Of a DNA stretch of 64,000 bases, positions 1-13,006 are shown in pieces; the stretch's first letter is position 1; every line of letters starts with the position of its first letter. The stretch is from Amyloporia xantha (lineage: Eukaryota > Basidiomycota > Agaricomycetes > Polyporales > Adustoporiaceae). Position numbers and translations under genes: made by a program. The notes under the pieces were generated by a model. The model did no database searches. It had not been told where the DNA came from and saw only the letters and a program-made list of their open reading frames with translations. The stretch is from NCBI GenBank assembly GCA_036971615.1, contig JAYKKR010000002.1, forward strand, positions 3,968,001-4,032,000. Direction: 5' to 3'.

Positions 1-525
1 ACACGAGCGACACGGAAAGGGAAGGCCGCACACAGGAGCCAGAACCCACGTTCGTGCGACCGGCGATGGGTAAAACTTATCTTTGGGTTGGTGAGTCACC
101 AATGGTATCCTGTAAAATCAATACTAAGATCTTTGATGTAGTGAATGAGGTCTGCGATTGACGATTGGGGACTTAGGATTTCGCTTCAGCTTATCTATTC
201 CACTCGTGACACCACTCGGCACTTCATATTCGACTTGAACTGTTACTTTAACGGTGCCTTAATTCTTTATTGTATGTGCTTCAAGCCTGACTGTATATAT
301 CTGTGGACACATGTGCATGTATAGATCTAGTATGGTCTTGAATTACTCTGTGTTTCAGTAAATCGGACAAATGTCCTTGACTCGAACCCACGTGATCGCG
401 ATAAGTCGCGTGTAAATCTTGTGTAAATCGTCGTCGCCACTGTCTCCAGGCGTCCGACGCGCATCGAACAGTCCCCGTGGTGTCACTCAATTCAGGGTGC
501 CAACACTCATCGGACGCCTTGTAAT
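1..525. other. left-edge intergenic sequence
   Basis: No convincing coding region, RNA gene or repeat was seen. The short open frames here lack codon structure or recognisable motifs. It presumably includes the promoter of the MYND gene that follows. Confidence 0.4.
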
Positions 526-2767
526 ATGGATCTGACAAGGGCAACAAACGCGAATCTTCTGCTTGCGCTGCGCACTTTGGGTATATATATGGAACGCGAC
601 CGTCTGGTGCTGGACAGCATGCCAATGCACGAACAGAGAGATCGCTTACAGAAGGCATTCGACCGTGCACTAGAGAACTGCTGCATCATGACACTTCTCT
701 TCGACGTCAAGGAGGCACGTGCTGGTAGGCTGAAGCTGTCCTCCTTACCCAAGTGGCGTGGATGGCAGGAAGACAAGACGGAATTCTACCGCGTGATGCA
801 CCTTCTCGCTCCGCCTTCTGCGAGCGAACTGGACGTGAAAATGAACGCCCTTGTGAAGGCTCTAGGTGGGTCAGCATGATGCGAAGGCATAAACGGGTTC
901 TGATCTTTGCTACTAGGAAAGCATTCAATATGGGGTCCAATAAGAATGGGCAGGTATTCCATTGAAGTTTGTCCTCATCTCCTCTATTGTTGTAACCACG
1001 AATAAGTGTTCATTTTTGGTCTAGGAAAGCGCTCAGATCCAAGGAGCTTCTGTCAGAATCAAAGCTGACATACCCGAACTCGAAACTTTCATCATGCGCT
1101 GCTTTTTATCAATGGTATGTATCATTGACATCCATGGAACATCTTGCAGAGGGAATTGCTGGGCCATCACCAACATTCCCGCCAAGAACAACAATGACAC
1201 CCAAAATGAGCCCTGGCCGAGTGTGGCGCAGGCCGTGGTGGCTATGCAGCCTCTGGATGTCATTGAAATCGAGCTCCCCGCAGACATCGACACGCCTGAA
1301 AACGAGAATGGAGAATACGAGATGAGAAAACATGGCTATGTGGGAAACACGAACAGAAGAGCCATACCCGTTGTGGTGGTTCGATATGCGACTGCTTTAC
1401 CAGGTCTTGGTAAGAGAGAGGTCGGTACGTCCGGACATACCGGAAAAGTAGCAAAGGTCTGACGCTTGTCGTAGGATGTGCAGTCTCTCATCAGGCACGC
1501 TCGCATTGAGCCCGGGGACCCTGGGACCTCATATATCACGCCAGCCCAGCATGCATTGATCTCGCACTTGCTGTAAGTTCACTGTCATTTGGATTATGCA
1601 TGCATCGATGTGTACGTGACGTCGTTGTCCAACTTCGTAGGGAGTCCAACAGCCGTCGTATGGCAGCATCGGACAAGAAGAAATACCAACAGGACGTGCC
1701 TCGCCACGTGCGAGAAACGAGCTCCATCTCGTTCTTCAGCCCGATATACTGCCCCTCTCATGAGATCGCGGACCAACTCGAGATTGGACGTAAACCGCGA
1801 CTGGCGTGTGCTGTCTGCCTGGAGGAGCAGAGTGCAGACGTGAGACTGTTCTTTTGCTCCGGATGCTCCGGTGAGTATAATAATGAATTATCGCATGGCT
1901 TCGGTCCTCTTACCGAACTCTGTCAACCTTCAGGAGTGGCGTACTGTTCGCCTGAGCACCAGCAGCAGGACTGGACGCCGTCTCACAAAGCCGAATGCCG
2001 GCTGTCGAGGAATCGGAGGCGGGACAAGCTGCCCTCCTGGAGCCATCAAGTCCCCGCCGATCCAGCGTCTCCGATTGTCAAGGTGCTGATACCCCTCATA
2101 GCACGAGGTCCGTTCGACCACAACGAGGTCAACGAGGAAGATGCCAGCAAAGACTCTCGGCCCAAAACATTCGTCAACTATCAGAACCCGATCGACCGCC
2201 TCAAGCCAGCGAGCCGCTCCTCGCAGCGTTCAGACTGCCGGAAGACGATCTATGGCCCTGGCGAACGCTTCCTTGTGCGTGCTCGGTGGGGCGGCCACGC
2301 GGACACGATGTACGGGATAACAGAAGAGGACCGCCGTACGGGACGATACCGCGATCGTACCGAGAGCATGGTACAGTATCATCTGGGGTAAGCTGTGTCG
2401 TGCTGGCGCCCCAAATACGAGCTTCTGACCTGCGTGGATTTGTCTAGCGTGATCCATTTTATCGACCGGCCGTGCTCCGCAGCTTGCCTCCTGCATCGCC
2501 GGACAGGCACGATAGGCACTACCATGATCATGGACCACAACTGGACAGGAATAGATCAGGACAACTCTACTATGTTTGACGCGATGACCGACATTATCAA
2601 GACGTCGTCAAGAGACAAGGTGAGCCTGCTGTCCTCCGTTGCTCGCCCTTTCATAAAAAGAACCCCATGAAACGCAGGCAGAGGCATTTTATTTCTGGGC
2701 AATACGCAGAGGGGACTGCATAGAGGTCGATCTGCAGGATCTGCCTGATCAGAGTCTCGGCTGGTGA
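526..2767 (+). CDS. MYND-type zinc-finger protein, spliced
   Basis: The centre encodes a MYND finger: two CxxC pairs (CAVC about 1810, CSGC about 1860) followed after an intron by a CxxEHQxxDW stretch and a final His/Cys pair (HKAEC). MYND fingers bind proline-rich partner peptides; the partner here is unknown. Introns I am confident of are 1573-1640, 1871-1933 (inside the finger), 2388-2447 and 2620-2677; each joins frames cleanly, and the last exon ends at TGA 2765-2767 with the peptide SLGW. Upstream exons starting at ATG 526 are probable. Introns near 866-1043, 1115-1186 and around 1411-1471 are tentative because the donor sites are weak. Residues outside the finger match no domain I can name, so this could be one of the many fungal MYND proteins of unknown role. 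Confidence 0.65.
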
Positions 2768-3325
2768 TCGATTCATGGGCAGGAACAGGGAACTCATGGC
2801 GGTCAAGACCATGTCATATTCAGCTGACCAAAAGCTATTGACGGCAAGCGCCTCGCGTATATCACGTCGAGGCCGACGATGAGGTAGGAAAGGAATTGAA
2901 GCTCCGCTTCTAGGGCGGCTGTCGGCTGTGTTTGTAACATGTGCTGCGATCTGAAGTTCATCTTATAAACTTGCTTGCATACATACCCGATTACGATGTA
3001 GATTGGATTGGAACTTGGTTTGAAGTCAATTATATGTGTTGTTTCGGATACTGTACAACTGTATCACAGGATTTGTTTTGAACCGTTCCCAATGGGCCTT
3101 AGTAAAGCATCGCCGGCGCAGATATGCCGGACTTACGATGATAGACACGTCTAAAAGTCTGAAACGTCAGGATTGCACTGCCAACATATATGCTACAATT
3201 TGAGACGTCATTGAGCTCTAAATATCGTATTATCACCGATACAAAAAACGTCAGGATCTATTGATAATGCGACCATACATTTGGCATACCGAAAAAATGG
3301 ACCTTCAAAGACAGCGCTTTGCCCC
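2768..3325. other. intergenic, convergent gene ends
   Basis: Lies between the 3' ends of the MYND gene (+) and the dehydrogenase gene (-). It is AT-richer than the flanks and shows no coding pattern or repeat. It presumably holds both transcription termination regions. Confidence 0.4.
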
Positions 3326-4521
3326 TCAGTCGAAGAGCGTCCCACCATCTACGGTAATTGCCTGGCCTACATATATAGACACGCATTAAGCAAGTGCACC
3401 GAGTCGCGGATAAAACAGAAGATCCGCAAAGCTCACCTGTCACAAAATTGGAATCTGGGCCTGCCAACCACGAGACCAGCGCTGAGACGTCTTCCGGCTG
3501 ACCGACTCTACCCAGAGGAATCGCTTCTGCGCGCTGTAGAGAAACATGCGGAGTCAGCGTCACGCATACAGCCAGGCGGCCAAAGGTGACAAATCCACCT
3601 TGTCTATGTAAGAGCCTCGGGGCTTGCCCTCCTCATTCGTGTATTTCTCATCCACTTTGTCCACTGCAAGAAACAAGGCCCTCAGCCCGCATAGCGGAAA
3701 TGAGGTCCGAAGGGCTTACAGAATGCCGTGTGTATCGCCCCCGGTGCATAGCAGTTCACATTTATGCCGTACGGTGCCAGCTCAATCGCCGCGCTCTGCG
3801 ACATCCCTCTCACCGCGAACTTGCTCGCACAGTATGCGGCTGAATTCGGATCTCCGCGCTTGCCTGCGATGGAGCATGCACCGATGAGCCGTCCGCCTCT
3901 GCCTTGCTTGATCATAGCTTGCGCCGCATATTTGTAGCACAGCATCACACCGTAGACGTTGATGGAAAAAGTCTTTTCCCAGGTGCTAAGCTTAGCTGAC
4001 AGTACATGCATGCGTGTCAGTCATGCCAATGGTGGGTTGAAATAAAGAACCCGCTAGCATACAGTCAATCATAGCCTCTAGGATGGCAATTCCGGCGTTT
4101 GCGACCATCTGCACAGTGTATATGCGTTAAGGCTATGCTATAAAGCAGGTAAGGATACAGATAGAAGACTGACCACATCGAGACCGCCGAGTTCGTCGAC
4201 GACGCGATCTACCATCTGCCTTACTTCGTCTTCCTTCGACACGTCCGCATATATCTCGATGCATCTCCTTCCTGTCTGCTTTATCTCCTGTGCCGCTTCT
4301 TGCACGTGGGGCCTGTTACTGGAAATATCGTTGATGGCAATGTGAAAACCATCTTGCGCCAGACGGAGGGAGATAGCGCGCCCAATACCCTGCCCCGCAC
4401 CCGTAACGAGGGCTACGCGTCGTGGGCTTTCGTCAACGTTGGAAAGTGGAACAAATCTCTGACCGCGGTGGAAATTGTCGGGAGCTGTGATAACAGTAGG
4501 GTCGTCCTTGTGGACACTCAT
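3326..4521 (-). CDS. short-chain dehydrogenase/reductase (SDR), acetoin/butanediol-type
   Basis: Six exons (4174-4521, 4063-4108, 3720-3995, 3599-3663, 3437-3533, 3326-3366) join with GT-AG introns of 56-70 bp into 290 codons, the normal length of a classical SDR. The nucleotide-binding motif TGAGQGIG is near residue 44, the NAG motif follows, and the catalytic Ser plus YxxxK appear as GACSIAG and YCASK. The C-terminus TGQAITVDGGTLF is typical. Overall it resembles fungal meso-2,3-butanediol dehydrogenase/diacetyl reductases, which reduce diacetyl or acetoin with NAD(P)H in the cytosol. Substrate assignment inside the SDR family is uncertain. The ATG at 4521 was preferred to one at 4566 because the upstream 15 residues look non-conserved. 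The gene appears intact. Confidence 0.85.
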
Positions 4522-5577
4522 AGCGAGTATATGTGTCTGTTTGAGATAAGGTCGGATAGGATGCAAATGTTACTGAAGAGAAGTGGGAATGCGGATGACG
4601 TTGTCCGACGGTGGGGGGTCTTTATATGCGCATTCGGATATCCTGAGAGAGGAGTGGGCGCTGATCGAGGTCATGTTTGCAAGGGAAATTTCATGCTGAA
4701 GAGGAGAGATATCCACCATGGGAGGAGGACCGCCGCTTGTTATTCGATGCGCGTCCTCGCTGTCCGCCGTTATGGGCGTCACCTGACGTCACGTCTCCGG
4801 ATATGGAAAAAAGTCAGGCTTGGGAGCCCGTCAGACGTAGTGGAGTCCCTCGCAGCGCGTTCCCTTGGGTTAGCGGCCAAGGACAGCGCACCACAATAGC
4901 GCCGGTGTTTCTAGCACCGTCTGGCACGCGCGTCGACCTGGCGATAAGACACGACGCTGCGGATGGAGGAAGAAGAAGAAATAGCACAGAGGATGATGAT
5001 ACCGGTGTTCGGGAACGTTGTGGGGAGCGCTTCTACCCGAGCCCGGTGCCATCGCGAAATTACAATGTGCCATAGCCATCAGACTATTGGTCTGCTATAT
5101 GGGCGAGAAAGTTCCAACTGTAGGACATGAATCCCACGAACCTGCTGCAAGCATGACGAGTGTAGGCCGTGGCGCCACAGGCCGACGATCACCAAGTAGT
5201 TGCCAAGTAGCGTGAGGCGGTCAACTGGTCCTACAAGTGATCATGTTAGGATCTATTCACTACATATAGGTTGGATGCTCACGGATCTTAGCCGACTTGT
5301 ATTCAATAACGTTGACACCAGGGCGCTGTTTAAAGGCTCATGCCATAGTCCTGTAAACGACTGACAATATAGGCAATTGCACCACCAGCAGGACACAACG
5401 CGCTACTGCTATAATTTATTGTGGGGTGCACGCCACACGGTTTGAAGATATGGAGTGGAGCAGGACAGAAGTATGGCAACCACTGGCAACCATTTGTCAA
5501 GTGGGGCGCAACAGCGGCAACACGGACTACCGAATAGAAGAAGTCACTTTGAGAGATACACCCAACGAGATTGAATC
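4522..5577. other. intergenic, upstream of SDR gene and left flank of Copia
   Basis: No gene is supported. It contains the presumed promoter of the SDR gene and, at its right end, the left target sequence TATCA (5578-5582) of the Copia insertion. Open frames here are short and overlap one another on both strands. Confidence 0.4.
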
Positions 5578-5582
5578 TATCA

Positions 5583-5787
5583 TGTTGAAGCTGGCCGACG
5601 GCCATAGCGAGCAAGCCCGCTTTGACCAAACGACCGCGCCACCGCGCGACGCTACGCTTTGATCACGAAGATGCTCATATGCTTTACCCTGTCAAAGCAT
5701 TAGCTAGAACAGATGTATATATACTCGTAGCACTCACCGTCTAATATCATCGCTTGTTACCTCTTTCTCAACTGTGCTGCGTCAATA
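5583..5787 (+). repeat. Copia 5' LTR
   Basis: 205 bp, matching 15912-16116 base for base as far as I can read. A TATA-like stretch (tgtatatatac) near 5711 is a candidate promoter TATA box. It is followed directly by the primer-binding site. Confidence 0.95.
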
Positions 5788-5799
5788 GGTTATGAGCCC
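5788..5799 (+). promoter_or_regulatory. primer-binding site, initiator-tRNA anticodon-loop type
   Basis: GGTTATGAGCCC starts immediately after the 5' LTR and is the reverse complement of GGGCTCATAACC, the anticodon stem-loop sequence of eukaryotic initiator methionine tRNA (anticodon CAT). Drosophila copia primes in the same way, using an internal tRNA fragment rather than the tRNA 3' end. A normal 3'-end site beginning TGG is absent. Confidence 0.75.
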
Positions 5800-8700
5800 C
5801 GGCTCTAACTGAAGTTCTCGCCACTTACCTCTGAAAGAATCTGCTTCCATCTACACCTATCCCCACCAGCCGAAATGACAGAAGTGTCGCGTTACAAGAT
5901 CGAGCCGTTGGCAGGAGCCGAGAACTGGTCGACTTGGAAGGTACGCCTCACAGATATTCTCGATGAAGCCGGACTATGGGAGTACGTCAGTGGCACGAAG
6001 GTGTGCCCGACAAAGTTGCAGGATACGACCGCGAAGCAGGAGGCGGTAGAGGCAAGGACGAAGGAGATCGAGGATTGGAACGCGAAGGATCGGAAAGCTC
6101 GGACGGCGATTCGACTTCGCGTCAGCGACAAAATACTCATATACGTCAAGAATGCGGCGACCAGCAAAGATGCCTGGACGACGCTCGAGACGATGTACGA
6201 GGCCAAGGGTGTCCTCGCGATCGTCCAAGTACGACGGAAGATGTTTCGAGCTGAGTGCGAGGAAGGCCAGGACATCGAAGAGTTCATCAGACTTATGACC
6301 GGGTATCGTGACGAACTACAGACACTCGGACAGAAGGTTGAAGAAGCAGAGTTTGGAATTTCACTCCTCACTGCCCTTCCAGATTCGTGGAATACATTTA
6401 TCACAGCTATCGACTATCGCACAGGACTCAAGGACTCGGCCGAACTAATCGCGCGAATACTCGACGAGGACCGACGCATCAAGGCGCGTACGTCTGAAAC
6501 GACGCTATACGCAAAACCAGGGAAGTCGAAGAAGAAAGGACCGCCGGCGTGTTTCAAATGTGGTAAGCCGGGCTATCAGAAGGATTGCCCGAACCACGAC
6601 AAGCCGAAGAAAACAGGCGGAGGACAGGAGTCAAAGGGAAAGGATAATACGAAGGCGATGGTGGCGGATACGGACGGCGGCGAAGAAGACTCGTTCGCGT
6701 TTGTGGCTACGGACATCGCAACACAGGATGGCGACGAAACGACGCTCACGGTGATCAACGAAGATGATTGGTTGGGGGATACAGGAACGACGGCGCATGT
6801 CGCGCGCCGCCGTGAATACTTCTCTACGTACAAGGAGACCCCCGGCGCAAAGGTTAGCGGCGCGGGTTCGACACCTGCACTTGGCCGAGGAGACATCAAG
6901 ATCCACATGAACTATAGAGGTCAGCGAAAAGAGGTCACCCTGATGAACGTCGTGCACGCACCCGGCATCCCACACAACCTGATATCTCTTGGACGGATTG
7001 AAGCCGCAGGTCACAAGATCTCAATCGAGGAAGGAGAGTTGAAGGTTGCGACGAAAACTGGTACAGTGTATGGGTCGGGCACGCGCGTAAACCGATACTT
7101 GTATCGCATGGACGTAACCCCTGTGAACGGTCCTGCAGCCCAAGCCCACCTCGCCGCGCCCGTTCGACCAACTCGCAAACGCACCTGGGATGAATGGCAC
7201 CGCGTTTTCGGTCACATGAACATGCGTTCTGTGAAGCTTTTGAAGACGAAGAGTATGGTCGAAGGGATGAACGTCGATGAAAAGAAGGCACCCAGTGAGC
7301 AGTGCGAAGCGTGTGTGAAGGCGAAACAACACACCGAGCCGTTCCCGCAAGAATCCCTAACGAAGTATGCGGAGATTGGAGATCTCACGGTGACGGATGT
7401 TTGGGGACCCGCGCGCACACCAGCGATCGGCGGACAACGTTATTTCTTCACGTTCACCGACGCAAAGTCACGGCGCACAGCCGTCTATTTTGGGAAACAG
7501 AAATCCGAAGCTCTGCAAAAGTTCAAATACTATCAGGCTGAGATGGAGAACCAACATGGAAGGAAGCTGAAGAAGCTACGAGCAGACAATGGGAAGGAGT
7601 ATATCAACGACGCATTCGAGACTTACCTGAAGGACCGTGGCATCGCACTCGATACAACGGCACCCTATTCACCTGCCCAGAACGGCATCGCCGAACGTCT
7701 CAACCGGACACTCGTCGAACACGCCCGGGCAATGTTGCACGCCCACGATCTGCCGAAGTTCCTCTGGGTAGAGGCTGTCGCCTACGCCTGCTATCTGAAG
7801 AATCGATCGCCGACTCGAGCATTAGGAGATAAGACGCCAGAGGAAGTTTTCAGCGGAATGAAGCCAGACATATCAAACTTACAGGAGTTCGGACTCAAAT
7901 GCTGGGTACTGACGCCTGACCAGAAGAGGGACAAGTTGGACCCGAAGTCGGAGGTGATGGTCTTCACTGGTGTTGCTGATGGAAGCAAGGCCTGGCGTTA
8001 CTGGGACCGAGGGGCACGACGGATTGGAAAAACAAGGAACATGGTGTTTGCCGTGCCAAAGCCACCGGCTGTGGCTATGGAGGACGACGAGTACATCGAA
8101 GCCGTTCCCCCTGCACGACTCGAGGGGGAGAGGGGGAGTAACGAGTCGCTGTCAGGAAACAGCACGGAGGAATCGGATAAGGTTCAAGATAATCAGGAGA
8201 CATCAAACATGCCCAGACGGAGCACCAGACTATCGACAAAGCCGACGCTCGACTACAAGCAACTTCACACGAGTGGCACACGCGCTACAGTAGAAGAGGT
8301 CGAAGAAGATATTGAGTCAAATATCCTCTGTTTCCACACCTTGGCAGGAACAGAGACACTGGAGGAACCGCGAAGCTATGAAGAAGCAAAGGCAAGTCCA
8401 TATTGGCCGCAATGGAAGGCAGCGATGGATGCCGAAATGGACCAACTGAAGAAATTCAATACTTATGAGCTGAGGGAGGTGCCGGAGGGACGGAAACCGA
8501 TAGGCTGCAAATGGGTATATCGTATCAAGCGAGATTCGGAAGGTCGCATCGTCAAGTTCAAAGCAAGGCTAGTCGCGAAAGGATTTGCACAAATTCCGGG
8601 CATGGACTACCTCGAGACATTTGCGCCGGTTGTTCGGATGGACTCACTTCGGGTCTTACTGGCAATCGCTGCGAAACGCGACATGGAACTCGAACAGATG

Positions 8701-9546
8701 GATGTGGTAGGAGCTTATCTGAACGGGAAGTTGGAAGAAGAAATATACATGTGTCAACCAGAAGGGTACGACGATGGATCAGGGCGCGCATGCTTCATGC
8801 TTGCAGCAATCTATGGATTAAAGCAAGCCGGACGCGTCTGGAACCGCAAGCTCGATCGAGTTCTCCTCCGAATCGGATTCAAACGTCTCCACGCGGATGT
8901 CTGCATCTACCTCCGCCGCGATGAAAACGGACGACTCACAATCATTGGAATCCACGTCGATGACATGGCGCTTCTCGCTGACACTCTCGCGCTCATGAAG
9001 AGAATAAAAGAAGAGCTGAAGAAGGAATTCGAGCTTACCGACCTCGGACCTGTACGGCTGCTACTCGGGCTCGAAGTCAAACGCGATCGGAAGCAACGTA
9101 CCATCACCATCCGCCAGACGCAATACATCAAGACTGTACTTGAACGTTTTCGGATGTCAGACTGCGACTCGGTCACCACACCGCTCGATCCGCACATCAA
9201 ACTTCAGAAGGTGCCAGCCGACGCTGACTTATCCGGGATGAAGAAGGTACCCTACCAGGCTGCCGTTGGGAGTCTTATGTACGCCGCACTCGGTACACGC
9301 CCCGACATCGCGTACGCCGTCCAAACGCTCTCACAATACTGCACCAGGTACAGCGAAGTCCACTGGAACGCGATCAAGCGTGTTCTGCGCTATCTAAAGG
9401 GGACCATGGAGATGGGAATTACGTATGGAGGGAGCCCATTCAGTCATTATAGCCTACTCTATAGGGAGAGATATGGGTGAAATTCTTATTACTTTGTCAG
9501 GAGAGCGGACGTCGGCCGACGCCCTCGCTATAGCCTACAGTCAAGG

Positions 9547-10234
9547 GTCGGCCGAGGGCTATAATATAGCCTGCAGATACAGCGCGGCCGACTGCGCCAT
9601 ATTTCCCTGGTATATTCTTGCCTTCAGGTAGTGTCGGCCGAGGGCTATAATATAGCCTTTAGACATGGCGCGGCCGACTGCGCCATATTTCCCTGGTATA
9701 TTCTCGCCTTCAAGTAGTGTCGGCCGAGGGCTATAATATAGCCTTTAGACATGGCGCGGCCGACTGCGCCATATTTCCCTGGTATATTCTTGCCTTCAGG
9801 TAGTGTCGGCCGAGGGCTATAATATAGCCTTTAGACATGGCGCGGCCGACTGCGCCATATTTCCCTGGTATATTCTCGCCTTCAAGTAGTGTCGGCCGAG
9901 GGCTATAATATAGCCTTTAGACATGGCGCGGCCGACTGCGCCATATTTCCCTGGTATATTCTCGCCTTCAAGTAGTGTCGGCCGAGGGCTATAATATAGC
10001 CTTTAGACATGGCGCGACCGACTGCGCCATATTTCCCTGGTATATTCTCGCCTTCAAGTAGTGTCGGCCGAGGGCTATAATATAGCCTTTAGACATGGCG
10101 CGGCCGACTGCGCCATATTTCCCTGGTATATTCTCGCCTTCAAGTAGTGTCGGCCGAGGGCTATAATATAGCCTACAAATACGGCGCGGCCGAGTGCGCC
10201 ATATTATTGTGGTATATTCTGGCCTTCAATGTAG
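9547..10234 (+). repeat. FB1 left array of 86-bp tandem repeats (about 8 copies)
   Basis: Units begin GTCGGCCGAGGGCTATAATA at 9547, 9633, 9719, 9805, 9891, 9977, 10063 and 10149, exactly 86 bp apart; a degenerate ninth follows. Each unit contains a near-palindrome (GGCTATAATATAGCC) and the GC palindrome core CGGCCG. The short open frames inside come from the repeat and are not genes. Confidence 0.9.
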
Positions 10235-10299
10235 GGATGGCCGAGGTGTATCATATAGCCTACAGACAGGGCACAGCTGACTGCGCCATAAACTCTAGC

Positions 10300-11725
10300 T
10301 ATATTTCAGCATGGCGCAGCTTGATAGAGCATGGCACTGTGTTGGGAATTTAATCCTACAGCTCTGCAAACCGCGCAGCTTTTTTGGGAATTTGATGGCA
10401 CAGTTGTCCAAAGCATGGCGCTTTTTGACAATCTGATGGCGCAGCTTGGTAGAGCATGGCGCTTTTTGGGGGAATGTCATGGCACAACTTTGTAAAGCAT
10501 GGCACATTTTTTGGGAATTTTATGGCGCTTTTTGACAGTCTCGTGGTGCAGCTCTCCAAAGCATGGCGCAGCTCTCCCAACCATGGCGCTTTGTTGGGAT
10601 TCTCATGGTGCAGCTTTATAAAGCATGGCGCATTTTTGAGAATCTCATGGCGCAGCTTTGTAAAGCATGGCGCTTTTTTGCAAATTTGATGGCACTTTTT
10701 TAACAGTCTCATCGCGCACTTCTCCAAAGCATGGCGCTTGCTTGGATATTTCATGGCACCGCTTTGCAGAGCATGGCGCATTTTTGAGAATCTCATGGCG
10801 CAGCTTTGTAAAGCATGGTGCTTTTTTTGCAAATTTAATGGCGCTTTTTGACAGTCTCATGGTGCACTTCTCCAAAGCATGGCATAGCTCTTCCAAGCAT
10901 GGCGCTTTTTTGGATATCTCATGGCGCAGCTTTGCAAAGCACAGTGCTTTGTTGGGACTTTCATGGTGCTTTTTTGGCGCTTTTTTGTAATTTCATGGCG
11001 CCTTTTTGACAGTCTCATGGTGCACTTCTCCAAAGCATGGCATAGCTCTCCCAAGCATGGCGCTTTTTGGATATCTCATGGCGCAGCTTTGCAAAGCATG
11101 GCTCTTTTGTGCGAACTTCATGGCGCTTTTTTGACAGTCTCATGGCACAGCTTTGAGAGCATGGCACTTTCTTGGATATCTCATGGCGCACTTCTCCAAA
11201 GCATGGCACAGCTCTCCCAAGCATGGCGCTTTCTTGGATATCTCATAGCGCAGCTTTGCAGAGCATGGCGCATTTTTGAGAATTTGATGGCGCTTTTTTC
11301 ACAGTCTCATGGTGCAGCTCTCCAAAGCATGGCGCTTTTTTGACAGCCTCATGGCGTAGCTCTCTAAAGCATGGTGCTTTGTGGATTCTCATGGTGCAGC
11401 TTTATAAAGCATGGCGCATTTTTGAGAATCTCATGGCGCAGCTTTGTAAAGCATGGCGCTTTTTTGGCAAATTTGATGGCGCTTTTTTGACAGTCTCATG
11501 GCGCACTTCTCCTAAGCATGGCACAGCTCTCCCAAGCATGATGCTTTCTTAGATATCTCATAGTGCAGCTTTGCAGAGCATGGCGCTTTTTGGATTTCTC
11601 ATGGTGCAGCTCTCCAAAGCATGGCGCAGCTCTCCCAACCATGGCGCTTTGTTAGGATTCTCATGGCGCAGCTTTGCAGAGCATGGCGCTTTTGTGCAAA
11701 TCTCATCGCGCAGCTTTGTCAAGCA
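10300..11725 (+). repeat. FB1 left inner arm, ATGGCGC-type repeats
   Basis: Irregular repeats of roughly 40-60 bp alternate blocks such as CATGGCGCTTTTTTG and TCATGGCGCAGCTTTG. The sequence reappears in reverse complement at 13007-14770. Many overlapping short frames arise on both strands and should not be annotated as proteins. Confidence 0.85.
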
Positions 11726-13006
11726 TGGCGTGTTTGTGGCATAACACAGTGCTTTTTTTGGAATTCCACAGGCTGCTCTGCAGATCATGGCACATTTGTG
11801 AGAATGTCATGGTGCAGCTTTTTACAGTATGGGGTATTTGTGTAAAGTTTGTGGTGCACCCCTGCATGATAATGCTTTGTAAAGTATGGTGGTCCTCTGT
11901 AGTATCATACATAGGCTAGTCATGGTTGCTTTTCGAGGTTCAAATTCACCCTTTTGCTTCACATCTTTGTGCTTGTTTCCTATGCAGTTGCCTAAACATG
12001 CAGTCTGGAATGGGCATCTAGAGATCCTGCAACCCAATGGATGCATAATTTGAAGTACCACCCCTGGGGCATAAGTTGCTAAGTAAAATGATTTGCTCCA
12101 TGTGATTATATTACATATAATAAACATTTTGGCCAACAAACATTGTAACTCTGCTCTTTTAGGCCTGTCTTACACCCATATCATGTCCATCTTATGCCCG
12201 TCTTACACCCATCTTACGCGCATCTTATGCCTGACTTATGCCCCTAAAGGTGGTGAACCATGACCATATTTATAGAGCATAGCACAGCTATGCAAGCACA
12301 ATATATGTGTGCACAAGCTAAACAAAACCTGTCTTATGATGTGGTATAGAGATTTCATCGAGATATGCCATAGATCAGCTGTGCCACTTCACTGTTGACA
12401 GTTGTTTGTAATATAGCTCACTCAAGTGTAGGTCGTAACACACACTGTTTTGTGGCTTCTATAACTAGTAGTTCTGCAAGGACAGGTATCATATATACAT
12501 AGCAGGCTTATATGACAATAGTAGAGACTCACTATGTATAGTACTAGGGATATTACAAAACTGCTTGTTCCAGATGAACTGTGTCTCAGGCTAAACTGTG
12601 ATAAGCCCAAGTATTGGCAAGTGTATAATCAACTACTTGTGAATACATAGCAGTAGTCAGTAATGAAATTGTTACTAAACATCTAGTCATCCAATTGGCT
12701 TGTCTTCACCAATCTTGCTATTCACCAGGTTGACATTCAACACATTTCTCATCCACTGGTCTCACAATCCATCAGGCTTGCCCTTACCAGTGTCGTCATT
12801 TATAAAAATTGTGCTCTTCTTATTTGCATCAAAGCTCCACCTGTCTCTACAAAGCTCTGTCATCACCTACAATGCTGAGCCATCCATATAACGAAGTATC
12901 TTTTGCATGATTGATACAAAATTGGCATCACTCTTTACAGCCTATAAAGCTGCACCATACAAAAATGCACTAAGCTTTACAAGCTGCGCCAGGAGATTCT
13001 CAAAAA
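11726..13006. other. FB1 central loop, non-repetitive
   Basis: About 1.3 kb of AT-rich unique sequence between the arms. It contains a short degenerate tandem of about 10-20 bp at 12165-12245 (units like CATCTTATGCC and GTCTTACACC). No transposase motif or credible ORF was found. Confidence 0.6.

Noticed and set aside
5426..5662. Possible host ORF interrupted by the Copia insertion
   Set aside because: The frame runs into the LTR but no coding continuation was found after 16121, and the peptide has no recognisable feature.
9547..10234. Possible CRISPR array (regular 86-bp spacing)
   Set aside because: The units are contiguous tandem repeats without variable spacers, in a eukaryotic transposon arm.
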